DNA of 41,414 nt from Accumulibacter sp. (GTDB taxonomy: Bacteria; Pseudomonadota; Gammaproteobacteria; Burkholderiales; Rhodocyclaceae), in NCBI GenBank assembly GCA_024235695.1, contig JACKLX010000024.1:1-41414 (forward strand). Reading direction: 5' to 3'. Position 1 is the stretch's first letter. The number at the start of each line of letters is the position of its first letter. The notes under the pieces are model-generated. The model had not been told where the DNA came from, did no database searches, and saw nothing but the letters and a program-made list of their open reading frames with translations. Below are positions 22,201 through 34,200 of the stretch, piece after piece. The translations under genes and the position numbers were made by a program.

Positions 22201-25200
22201 TGGTGTTGGCCTTGACGTCGATGACATCGACAAGACCGTCGTCGAGCACGTAGTTGGCCGGATCGTCGTAGAAGGCCGGCTGATCCAGGACGTAGCCCGC
22301 CATCGAGATCTGGTCGCTGCCCGTGCCGCCGTCAAAGCGGTCGGCGCCGTCACCGATCTCCCAGGTGACGGTGTCGTCGTTGGCGCCGCCAAACAGTTCG
22401 TCGTCGCCGAGACCGCCGACGAGCAGGTCGTCGCCGGCGTCCCCATACAAGAAGTCGACGCCGCCCTCGCCCATGAGGCTGTCGTCGCCGCCACCGCCGT
22501 GCACGGTGTCGCCGTCGTCTCCGGCGAAGACCTTGTCGTCGCCACCGCCGGCCCATACCGTGTCGGCGCCATCGCCGGTGGCGATGAAGTCGGCGCCGTC
22601 GCCGGCGGCAACGCCGGCGACGTCGTCGCCGTACACCGTGTCAGCGCCGCCGTAGGTCAGGATCACGTCGTCGCCGTCGCCGCCGACGACCGTCTCGCCG
22701 CCGTTGTTGCCGATGATCACGTCGTCATCGGCGCCGCCGTCGAGCAGCACGCCGGCGTAGTTGAACGACACGCCGGACGTGCCTGGATCGTCGTCGGCGG
22801 ATCGCAGGAGCTTGACGCGGTCGACCCCGGCGCCGCCACGGACGGTGTACGTGTAGGCCCCTGCCACCTCGGTGCCGACGCCGAGCAAGCCGGGGTCGAC
22901 ACGGATGTAGTCGTCGCCAGCGCCACCGTCGACGATCAGCGAAAGCAGCTTGGTCGTGTTGCTCGCATCGACCGTCATTTCGATCAGGTCACCGCTGCCG
23001 CCGGACTCGATGTCGATGTGGTCCACACGGCCGTTCAGCCCCTTGAGGACGAACTGGTCGCTGAAGCCACTGCCGCGGGCCAGCACCTTCGAGACCGAGG
23101 AGGCCAGGAAGAACTCGGCCTTGGCGCCAGTGGTGACGACGATGAGTTCCTGGTCCGCATGTGGGCCGCTACGCAGTGCGACAAGTTGGGCGCTGAGCGC
23201 GGTCAGTTCGCCCGATGTATAGGCCTCGAGGTCGATCCAGCCCCGGTCGGCGGCGGTCTGCAGCGACAGGCTGGCGCTGGCGGTCGTCACCTCGACGGTG
23301 TAGTTCTGCGGGATGTTGCTCTCGCCGCCGACGTAGTCGAGCGTCAGCACGCCAGCGCCCGGGCTCGTGATGTAGTCCTCGGTCCACAGCTTGCCGTCGA
23401 GACTGGCGATGCTGTTCGGGCTGTCGATCGTGCACTCGAAATCGAACTCGGCGATGATCTCGTCGACGAAGCGCTCGCTGGCCTCGAAGATCGTGATCTC
23501 GCTGAAACCGAGGTCGATGCCGACCCAGAAGAAGGCCTCGAGGAAGACGCTCAGCTGGCCGTGCATGTCGAACACGCACTCCGGGCCATGGCTGATGCGC
23601 GAGAGCAGCTCGTTACCGTACAGTTTGCCGTCCCCGACGACCACGTCCTGCGACAGAAACTCGGTGAGCTTGTCGTTCAGGTCGAATTCGATCAGCGCCT
23701 CGATCCCGCCCGTGACGCCGGCCTCGACCAGACCGCCGATACCCAGGCTGGCCACCGCGCCCACCGCGGCGCGCAGCGTGATCTCGGCCTCGTCTTCCGG
23801 CGTGTTCTCCTGTCCATGATCGTCGAGGTAGAAGCCATTGAAGATCAGGAAGCTCTGCGCGGGATCGAAGTCCACCGCCTTCCATTGGCTCAGGCCCCGG
23901 GTGTCGAAGCCGAAGTCGAAGTTGGTGGACGCAGCGATCTCGCCGAAGAAGCCCGCGTTCAGGCCCGGGAAGATCGGATAGGTTTTCTGGTACTCGAACA
24001 GCAGGTTCAGGTCCGGCAGGTCGTAGTAGAAGAGGTCCACCGCGCCGCGGTCGAGGATGAAGTCGAGCAGCGACGCCGGGTCTTCGAGCACCGGAATGCT
24101 GAAGCGCTTCTGGCTCGGCAGGGGGCGCTTGCCTTCCGTCGTGGCGGTGTTCGTGCGCGTGTCCTGGCCTTTCTGGTCGGGTCCGGCCAGGGTCTTCTTC
24201 TCGGCGGCGGAGAGGCCGGAATCGTCCCGCGTCGCACCCGCGACATCCTCTCCAGAGGTCGGCGCATCCGGGTCCTCGATCGAGGCTTCGGTGAGGTTGA
24301 AGGTGCCGAAGTTGATGGCCCCGGCCTGCGACATGCCCTCGATCTTGTCGAGGAAGTCGATCGTGCTGTCCATCACCGCCAGCACCTTCTTGGCCGTGTC
24401 GACGGTCGCCGCCGGCAGCTTGAGGTAGGCCAGGTCGATCATCTGGAACTTGGTGATGCCCAGGTCGATCTCGGTCGTCAGGATGTCCACCACCGGCGTG
24501 AACGGCTTGACGATGTCGTTGATCGTGCTCAGCGTATCGCCGAGGAAGCTGTCGAAGACGCTGCCGACGTTGAGCGTGACGTCCTCGAGCGTGACCTCGG
24601 GCGAGCCGCTGTCGAAGCGTGCGCCGCCGTCGCTGGAGAAGCTGACGTCGCCCAGCACCTGGTTGTACTGGATGGTGGTCTCGACGCTGGGCAGCAGGCC
24701 GCCGGCGGCGGTGGCCACTTCAGCGAAGATGCGGGCCTCGGCGACGGCCGAGGCATTGAGCGCCAGCGTCGGCGCTTCGCCCAGCGTCAGCCGCCCGTCG
24801 TCCGTGTCGGCGATGTCCAGACCGAAGTGACCGTGCAAGGCCGTCGGGCCCATCACTTCGAAGTCCATCTGCAGGAAACCGAGCGTGCCGCCGGCTGTCG
24901 AGCCGGTGGCCAGTTCGGCGACGATATCGAGTGCGATCTCCTCGCCGTCGGTGTTGATGCCGCTGGTGTCGAGGAACACCCCGTCGGCGGCGGAAATACC
25001 CAGCCCGATGCCCATCAGGTAGTCGATGGTGGTCAGGATCTCGGCCTCGACCTCGAGGCTGATGCCCGGAATGCCGGCGCTGAAATCGATGTCTATGCCG
25101 ACCGGCGTGATGCTGCCGTCGCCCTGCCGGTCGCCGACCAGGGCGCCGCCGAACTTGATGTTGAAGGTCAGCTCACCTGCGGGCGAAAGCGTCAGTTCGA

Positions 25201-28200
25201 TGTCGTCGGCACTGGCCAGCCGGCCATCGGCATGCGCGTCGAAAAGCTTCTTGGTAACGAGCTTGCCGCTGGCGTCGTACTGCAGCGCGCCGAACTCGTC
25301 GTACACGGGAACGACGGCCGCGAACAGGTCGCTATTGATGGGGCTGAGCCCGTCGAACAGGGCCTGGCGAACCTCGTTGAGCACGGCCTCGGAGACGCTG
25401 TTGCCCGCGGCGGCTTGTGCCTGCAACCACTGGCCCAGCCCATCGCTGTAGGTATCGGCGACCTTGTGGCCCAGCACGGAAACCTCGATGCTCCGCAATT
25501 CGTTGGCCAGGGCGTCGAAGGGTTCACCGCCGATCAGCGGCAGCTCGATGTAGTCGATGCCATCGGCGACCTCGTTGATCCCGCTGAAGAAGCCCTCGAG
25601 CCCCGACAGAAGGTTGGCGGGGTCGTTCAGCAGCCCGAGCAGCAAGGAGGCGGCGTTGAAGTCGAGCTGGAAGTCCGGCAGCTGGACGCTGTAGTCGGTA
25701 TCGAGACTGAAGGTCAGGATGTCGAGTTCAAAGCCGGCGTCGGCATGCAGCACGTTGTCGGCCACGCCGTCGTTGTCGCGGTCGTCCGTCGTCCCACCCA
25801 GCGGCAGGGCCTCGATCGGGAAGTAGAGCGGCAGGTCGAGCACCGCGGCACCGAACACCCTGGCCTGGAAGGCATTGCCGAGCTGGCCGATCGTCAGCCG
25901 GCCGTCGCCGTCCGGATCGGCGCCGGGCTCGGCGAAGTTGATCGCCGCGCCCAGATCGATGCTCGCCGAACCGTCCTTCGCGAGCAGCCCGAGCGTCGTC
26001 CCGAGGACGTCGAAACCAAGCTCGAAATTGATGGAGGGGGCACTCGCCGTGGCGCTGGCGGTGATGCCGCTGCTCGCGGCGATGTAGTACGCCGGGGCAA
26101 GGATGTCGCTGAGGTCGAAGCCGAAGCCGAAGTCGATGCTCGCCGACGCCTCCAGGTTGAGCTTGGCGTCGGCCTCGATCGCCAGCAGGTCGCCGGGATT
26201 GAACCCGAGCCACTGATCGAGACCCAGGTCGGCGATATCGAGGTCGAGGTCGTAGTCTCGCGCCACGGCGAACTCGACATTGAAGTCGAACTCGAACGCC
26301 GAGTCGCGGTAGGCAAGACTGATCAGATCGACGTCCGCGCCGAGGCTGAACAGCAAGCGCAGCTCGGTATTGAGCTGCGCTTCGAGCTCGTTGATGTTGG
26401 TTGCCGAGGCCCGGACCGTGCTGATGATGTTCTTGAGCTGGGCGGCGATGCTGACCGACTCGCTGCCGAGGGCATCGGCCACGCTGACGCCGACCAGCGG
26501 CAAGTCGTCGTAAAGCGAACCCGTGCGCAGCCGGTAGGTGGTCAGCGTTGTCGTCGTGTCATCTGCCAGGGTGACGACCTTATCCGTCGGATCCGTCGAA
26601 CGCGCCTCGGGCACGAAGTCGCCGGGGCTGACGGTGTCGGTGAGGACCCAGCGCTCGGCGTAGACCTGGACCTGCTCGGCCCCCTGGGAACCGGACTCGA
26701 CGCCCCAGACCTCGGCAGTGCCGTCGGTCCACTTGAACAGCCTGGCCTCGCTCAGGTTGCCGGTCGGGACGACCTGCGTCTGCGGCAGGCCTTCACCCGT
26801 CAGTACGGCGCTGTAGGTGCCGGTGGCGAGCGTCGTCGGCGTCGTCGTCCATTGCGACCGGTAGACATCCAGATTGACGCCGTTGACGATGCCGTAGACC
26901 TGCTCGTCGACGCCGACGAGATTGTCCAGGCCGGACTCCAGCGCGGCCAGGATCATGTCCAGCGAAATGCCGCGCATCTCGAGCAGCTCGGAGAGACCGC
27001 TGACGCGAAGGGTCTGCGGGATCGAGTAGACGAGTTCCTTGAAGCCCGCGTCCCTGGGCAGTTCATGCGAGAACGCGGTAATGTAGGCGGCGTTGTCGTT
27101 GAGGCCTTCGAGGACCCCGCCGAGGGTCACCGGCAGATAGACCGCGTATTCGAAGTCGCCATCGAGCCTGGCGTCGATGCAATCGGCACCGGCGTTGCCT
27201 TGCAGCGCCGCGGTGTTGAGCTTGCCCGCGAGACCGACCTCCAGGCTGGCATCGAAATCGATGAAGCCGTCGTCGACCGAAACGCCGAAGATGCCGACGT
27301 TCAGGTCGATGTCGAAACTCTTGCGCAGGGACGCGGCAAAAGTGCCCTCGGTGTCGAAAACCGCAGCTGCGGTCGTCCCAGGATTGACCAGCATGAGCCG
27401 GGTGCGCCCGGTCTGCGCATCGAACGCACCGACCCAGGCGATCTCGAAGGACGTGAAGCCGCCATCGCTGTCCATCAGCGAGACGGTGTCGCCCACCGCG
27501 AGGAACGGGGCCGCGTTGCCGTCGACGTACACCTCGCCGGTGCCCGCATCCCAGGCGAGCGACTTCTCGCCCTGCACCTCGTCCACGGCGACGTTGAACG
27601 CGTCGTCACCGATCGAGATGTCGGCGCGCACGGTGGGGTCGGACACGAAGAAGTTGCCGAAGTCGTCCAGGCCGAAGTCGAAGTTCAGCCTGATCCCGGC
27701 GTCGATCGGCAGGCTGTAGACACTGTCCACCGAAATGCCCAGGTCGAACGGCAGGTCGCCGAAGCCCAGGTCGTCGAAGCTCCAGCCGTCGAAGCTGAGC
27801 GCCACGTTCGTGCTGATCTCGGCCACGTCGATCTGGACGGCGAACTCCTGCAGCCCGGTGCCGGTGCGATCGACCGTGATGCCCAGGCCACTCAGCGAGA
27901 CCTCCAGCGCATCGAGCAGGCCGTCGACGGTGGGCGAGCGCGTGCTGCCCAGGTAGGTGCCGACGGCGAGCTTGAGCTCGTCGACCTTGTTGGCAAACAG
28001 CGTGGTGTCCGGCACGATGCCGTTGGGCAGCAGGAAGCCGAGGTCCACCGTGCCGAACGGCAGGTCCACCTTGAGCACCTCGTCCAGCACGTTCTGCGCC
28101 AGGTTTCCGGACCAGCCCTTCATGGCCTCCAGGCCATCGAGCAGCTTGTCGACCTCGCTGCCGGACTGCGCGCTGAGCTGGTTCGCCAGGTCGGCCACAT

Positions 28201-31200
28201 CGCGCTCGCCCGGGTCGAGGCGCGATGTCATCACCCCCTCGCCCGGGGTGTGCGCAAGCCCCAGCGCGTGGCCGATCTCGTGGACCATCGCGGTCAACAG
28301 GTCGATCTTGCCGGCATCGACCGCATTCGCGACGACGCTGTCGGTATGCCAGCCCCAGCCTGCCGCGCTGCTGTCGAGGTGGATCTGGCGGGTCGCGACG
28401 TCGTAGGACGCGAGCTCGTTGCCCGGCAGGTCCGAGATCACGGGCGCGCCGATGCCGTCCAGCTCGGGCGCGGCCACGCCGGCGGCGATCCACAACTGCT
28501 TGGCCGCCGCCAGCGCCGCGGCGGCATCGCCGGCCGCCAGCTGATCGGTGCCGGTGCCCGCCGCGCTGGCCTCGAGGCTGCCGAGCTTCTTCGCCAGCGC
28601 CTGCTGACCGAGTGCGAAGCCCGACGAGGTCCAGTCGCTGAGCAGGTCGAACTCGAGCCCGTCCTCCTCGGCGGCCTCGGTGTGCAGCGCGATCAGGTAA
28701 TGCGTGGCATCGGTCCACAGCACGCTGACGCCGCCGTAGTTGCGCAGCGAGGGGTCGCCGAGCGAATCGTCCAGTTCGAGCGTGATGGGCTCGTCTGCCG
28801 CGCCGACGATCATGCTGCGCTGCAGCTTCTCGCCGGCCACGACGGTGAACGCGTCGTCGTCCTCTTCGCCGCCGCTGCCGAAGATCAGCTGGTCGCCGGC
28901 GCCGAGGCCCATCGCCGACAGGCCGTTCAACTTGTCGGGCGCGTTCTGCGTCGGCCGCTGGACGACATACAGACCCGCCGTGATGCCGGTCCACGCCAGC
29001 GGGCTGACCTCGATCCGCCACGGGTCCTGCGCGCTTCCGGTGCCGGACGCCGCGAAGGCATGGTCCGGGCCGAACAGCGTCTCCAGGTTGGCATCGAGCC
29101 AGGCCTGGTCTAGCGTGCTTCCGGTCTTGCTGCGGCCGTCGAAGTGCAGCGAAAAGCTGCCACTTGCGGGTGTCTCGAAGGTGTAGACGCGGTGCCGGTA
29201 GCTCGACTCGCCGGCCACCAGCGTGACGCCGGTGGCGGTCAACGCCTGGGGCGCGAGCCGGATCTGCCACGGCGTCGCTGCGGAGCCGTCGCCGCTCTCG
29301 ACCGTGACGACCATCTTCGTGAGCGCCGACAGGCCGGCCGCGACGGTGCTGGCGTCCGTCAGGTCGATGCTCGCCGTCGCATCGTTGAAGGTCACGCCCA
29401 TCGTCGATGCGCTGGCCTTGTCGAGCGAATACAGGCTGTTCGCCCAGTCCTGCGCCTCCAGCTTCGCGCCGCCCGATGTCTTCTCGATCTCGGGCAGACC
29501 GGTGAGGTCCACGCCGCCGATCCGGGCCTGGAGGGCCTCTGTCGCGGCCCGCTTGACGACGATGGTCCACGAACCGCCGTCGTCGGTCACGGCAAAGGAC
29601 AGTTGCGGCGCGCGCGCCTCGAGCCAGATCCGGATGTCGCTCGCGGTGGTGGCGTCGGTCACGTCCAGCGTGTTGCCGCTATCGCCGGCGTAGGTCAGCG
29701 TCGCCGTCGTGGCCGCTGCCGGCTTGGTCAGCGAGAATTCGCGGTAGCGCTGCTCAGGCGCGCCGGCGGTCTCGGTCAGCGTCGCGTTGCTGTCGCTGAC
29801 CAGGGCTGCTGGCACGTTCAGCACGATCTGCCAGGACATGGGCGCTGCGCCTGCCGTCACCGTGGCGTCAAGGCCGGTCAGGCGCTCGAGTGCCGTCTCG
29901 ACTTCAGTCGCCGACGTCACGTCGACGTCGATCTCGTCGGCGTCCCCCAGCGTCAGCGTCACATCGCCGGCGTTGGCGTAGCTCAGGGTGTACGCGCCCG
30001 CAGCCGCGTCGGCCAGGGCCAGCACGGCATCCGTTGCGAAGGCGTCGCCGATGCGCAACTCGTAGGCGCGCTCGATGGTGAACGGATCGGAGACGGTGCC
30101 GCTGCCACCGACGACAAAGTCCTGTGGTCCGTCGGGCATCGCGTTCAGCGCGTCCTGCAGCTGCTCGGCCGAGGCACCCGAAGCGATCGGCGCCGTGCTC
30201 GCGCCCCCGTAGAGCAGCTGGTAGACGCCGGTGGAGGCACCCGCGACGACCAGACTGAAGTGCGTGTCGAGGTCCTCGGCCGCGATCGCGACATTGGCGC
30301 TCGCCGTCTCGGTGGCGACACGCTTGACGACGATCGTCCAGGCACTGCCGTCGTCGTTGTCGCCGACCTCGAAGGCCAGCAGCGGCACCCGCGCCGCGAG
30401 CCAGCTCTGGATCTCGCTCGCCGTCGTGGCGTCGGTCACCGCCAGCGTGTTGCCGCTGTCGCCGTCGTAGGTCAGCGTCGCCGTTGCCGCCGCGGCCGGC
30501 CTGGTGAGCGTGAATTCGCGGTAGCGCTGCTGCGGCGTGCCGGTGGTTTCGGTCAGGGTCGCGGAACTGTCGCTGACGAGCGCTGCCGGCAGCGTCAGCG
30601 TGATCACCCAGGCGTTGATGCCATCGGCAGCCGCGGTGGCAACCAGCCCCGTCAGCGTCGAAAACGCGGTTTGCACCGCACTTTGCGTCTGTACCGCCAC
30701 GATAGGGACGACGCTCGAGCCGCCCAGGCTCAGCGTCTCGCTGCCGTTCTGGGCGAAGGAAAGCCGATACTGGCCGAGGCTGGCGTCGAGCACGGTGATC
30801 GCCGCGCCTGTGCCTCCGGCAGCGCCGACGCTGAACTGCGCCGCACGTTCCACCAGCCACGGATCGCCCACCGTGCCGCTGCCGCTGACGACGAAGTCGC
30901 CCGGCCCGTCGGGCATCTGGTTGAGGGCGTCAGCGAACTCCTGCGTCGTCGTGAGGTCGCTCAGGACAGCGGTCGCCAGCTCGTCGCCGTAGAGCAGCTG
31001 CCAGAGTCCGGCGCCGACCGGCTTGACGACGCTGAAGCGGGTGTCGAGGTGATCGGTCGTGACCGTCGCCATCGCGGCCAGGCGCGTGTGCCACGCGCTG
31101 CCGCTGCGGTCGCCACGGCCCTCGTCCTCGTCGACGATCATGTCGGCGTCGGGCAGGTTCACGCCGGTGATGCCGTTGATCGAGTTTTCCGAGGGCAGGA

Positions 31201-34200
31201 AAGTGCTGATGCTCGACAGGTCTATGCCGACGTCCTGCAGGAACTCGAACAGCTGCGTGATGCCCATCAGCCGGTTGCCTTCGATCCCGGTGGCTCGTCC
31301 GTAGCTGTAGCTCACGCCTTCGTAGGTGATGGCGTTGATGGTGACGTCGCCGATCGTGAACTCCGGCGTGAGCTCGATCTCGGGGATCAAGCTGAGGTCG
31401 ATGCCGCCCTCGGCGTCGACGTTCAGCGCCCCGGGATGGTCGACGTACTCGAGGAAGGTCGACCCGTCGTCGTTGGCGGTGACGGTGCCCTGGATCGTGG
31501 CGTCGCCGTGGAAGCGGATGGTCGTCTTGCCCTCGCCGAGGACCAGGTTCTCGATGTCGAAGGCGAGCGTGATGTTGCCCGCCTCGCCACCGAAGATGTC
31601 CCCCGCGTCGACGGCGCCGAGCGTGAACCCGGAAAGCAGATCGGAAATGGCGCTGTCGCGAGCGATGACGATGTTCGCGGCGACGTCGACCATCGGCATG
31701 TCGGGCAGCCCCACCAGGCCCGGCAGGTATGACAGCAGCTGATCGATGCCCGGGATGTCCGACAAGGCGACGCGGTACACGTCGATGGTCATGTCCGACT
31801 CGACAGCGCTGAAGTCCAGCGTGTCGAAGCCCTCGGGCATCGCATAGCCGAACACTTCGGCGTCCGGCAGTTCGAGTACCGCGGCCGCACCCCAGATGCC
31901 CTCGAACTGATAGGTGTCGGCCCCGCTCTTGCCGACCAGCACGCTGGCGCCCGGCGCCACCGTGCCGTCGAACCACGGGCCGAGCAGCCCTTCGGTGAGC
32001 TTGGAGAGGATGAAGGAGTTCTCGATGGTCTCGCTGACGGCGCCAGGCACCAGCTTCTCCGCCAGCAGGTCCTTAAGCTGCGCGAGGACGTTGCCGCCGA
32101 CGGTGAAGGTGTCGGCCCCGGCGCTGACCCCTGCATCGAGGAAATCGTTGAGGAACCCGGAGAAGCCGCCTTGGCCAGACATCAGGCTCGAGAAGCTGGA
32201 GGCCGCGGTGGCCCAGCTCATGTCGGAGCCGACCATCACGTTGAGGCCGGCGCCGTAGGTCACCGCACCGATGCCGCTGATGTTGGCGAAGCCCGGGATC
32301 TTCTGCACCGGGTCGGCGAGCTTGAGCGCCGGCACGTCGCCGGCATCGCCGTCGAAGCTGATGATCCACGAGCGCACCGAGCCGCTGACGACCGGGTCGG
32401 CCACGGTGAACAGCGAGTGCCCGATGATCGGGATCAGCGCCGCCTTGAGCGCGGCGCCATCGGCATCGAACGCGATGCCATCGCTGGTGCGGTTGCCGTA
32501 GGTGACCTGGAAGGTGCCGCTGGCCGTGGCGGAACGCAGCTGCTGGATGGTGGTGGGCGTGCCCGGGTTGCCGGTGACGTAGTCACTGCCGGCCAGCAAC
32601 TCCACGGCGACGGGCACCTGAGCCTGGACCAGCGGAGCGGAGCCAAGGTCAGTCTTGATCGCCAGCTTCGACGCGTCGAAGGCCGCCTTCTTGACGATGA
32701 TCGAGAAGCGGTCGCTGGTGCCCGTGCCCGTCGCCTCGCCTTCGAGCGGCTGCACGGTCACGTCGGCGGGGGCGAGACCCGTGATCAGGCTGACGGCCGT
32801 CTTGACGGCCTCGGCCGTGGGGCGGTAGCCGATCACGGCGCCGACCTCCGCGCCGTCGTAGGTGATCCTGAACGTGCCGCTGGTGGCGGCGTCCAGGTTC
32901 AGCGTCAGCTTGCTGGTGTGGGCGTTCGAGGCATCGCCCGCTTCGACGACGGACACCCAGGCCGGGGCCACCGTCACCAGGGCGCGGTTGCCGAGGTCAC
33001 CGAAACGGATGACCCACGGCGAGATGGCGGTGCCGTTGCCGGTGACCCGCAGTTGCGCCTTTTCTGCCTCCGGGATCGAACCGAGCGCACGCAGGGCCTC
33101 GGCGATTTCCTGTGGCGACGCGTCGGGCGCCAGCGCAGCCGTCGTCTGGCCGTCAAAGCCCAGCGTGAACTCGAAGCCGGGCGAGGTCAGGGTCTGGATC
33201 TCGCCGCGCGATGGCTGGCCGTTCTGCTGGATGACGACATGCGCCGCATCGGCGATGACGCTGCCCGCAGGCGCCGTCTTCACGATCACCGCCATCGCCG
33301 GCACGTCACCGACTGTGGCGTCGAAGCTGAATTTCCACGGCTTGGCCGTGGTGCCCTCGCCAGTCAGGGCGGCGACCTTGATGAGGCGCGTTGCGCCGCT
33401 GCCGTTCGCGGCTTCGAAGTCGGCGATCGCGAACTGCCCGGCCGCCTTGTTCCAGACCACCGTCTGGCCATCGAGCGTGATCTCGAGGCTGCCAGCGGCA
33501 GCGACATCGTCCAGCACCAGCGTCTGGATTTCAGCCGACGGCCGGCCTGCAGCCCAAAGTGCGCCGAACTTGACGACGGCGTCAGTGCCGTTGAGCGCCT
33601 CGACCTGAAGTGCCTTCTCCGGGGCGAAGCCCGACACCGGCGTCAACTGCCACGGGTCGGCGTAGGTGCCCGAGCCCGTGCCGACGGCAAACCGGATCGG
33701 CGACGCCATCGAGTCGATGCGGGAGGTTGCAGCGGCAAGCGCGGCGTTGATGCTTGCCGCATCGGCACCTGCGCGGGTAATCGGCGCGGTCTCGGCGTTG
33801 CCGTAGGCCAGCTTGAAGGTCGTCACCGACGGATCGAGCGTCAGGAACTGCCTCGAGAAGTCGCTGCCCGACGCACCACGCTGGATCAGCTCGGCCGACG
33901 AGCCGCCAGCCAGATCGACGTAGGTGGCCAGGCCATCGAGCGCACTGCTGGCCTTCTCGAAAAGGCCGTCACCCTCGAGCGTCAGCGTGGGTATCCGGAA
34001 CGCTCCGCTCAGGTCGACGCTGTTGGACACGAACAGCTCTGGCAGGTCGCCGCCGGCCAGTGAATTGAGGCTGTCGAGCTTGTCGACCAGCCAGGTGAGC
34101 CACTGCACGCCCTTCTGCGCGAAGTTCTGGTCGCCGGTCACCTCTGGTCCGAATCCGCTGGTGTCGGCAAAGTCGGCCACCCAGCTGCGGAAGCCCTGAC

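Noticed and set aside
21812-29113. A plus-strand open frame of 2,433 codons opposite the giant gene
   Set aside because: Its product is a low-complexity Arg/Val/Ala/Glu-rich mirror of the GC-rich RTX coding strand, with no domain and no ribosome site. Long antisense frames are expected opposite repetitive GC-rich genes.
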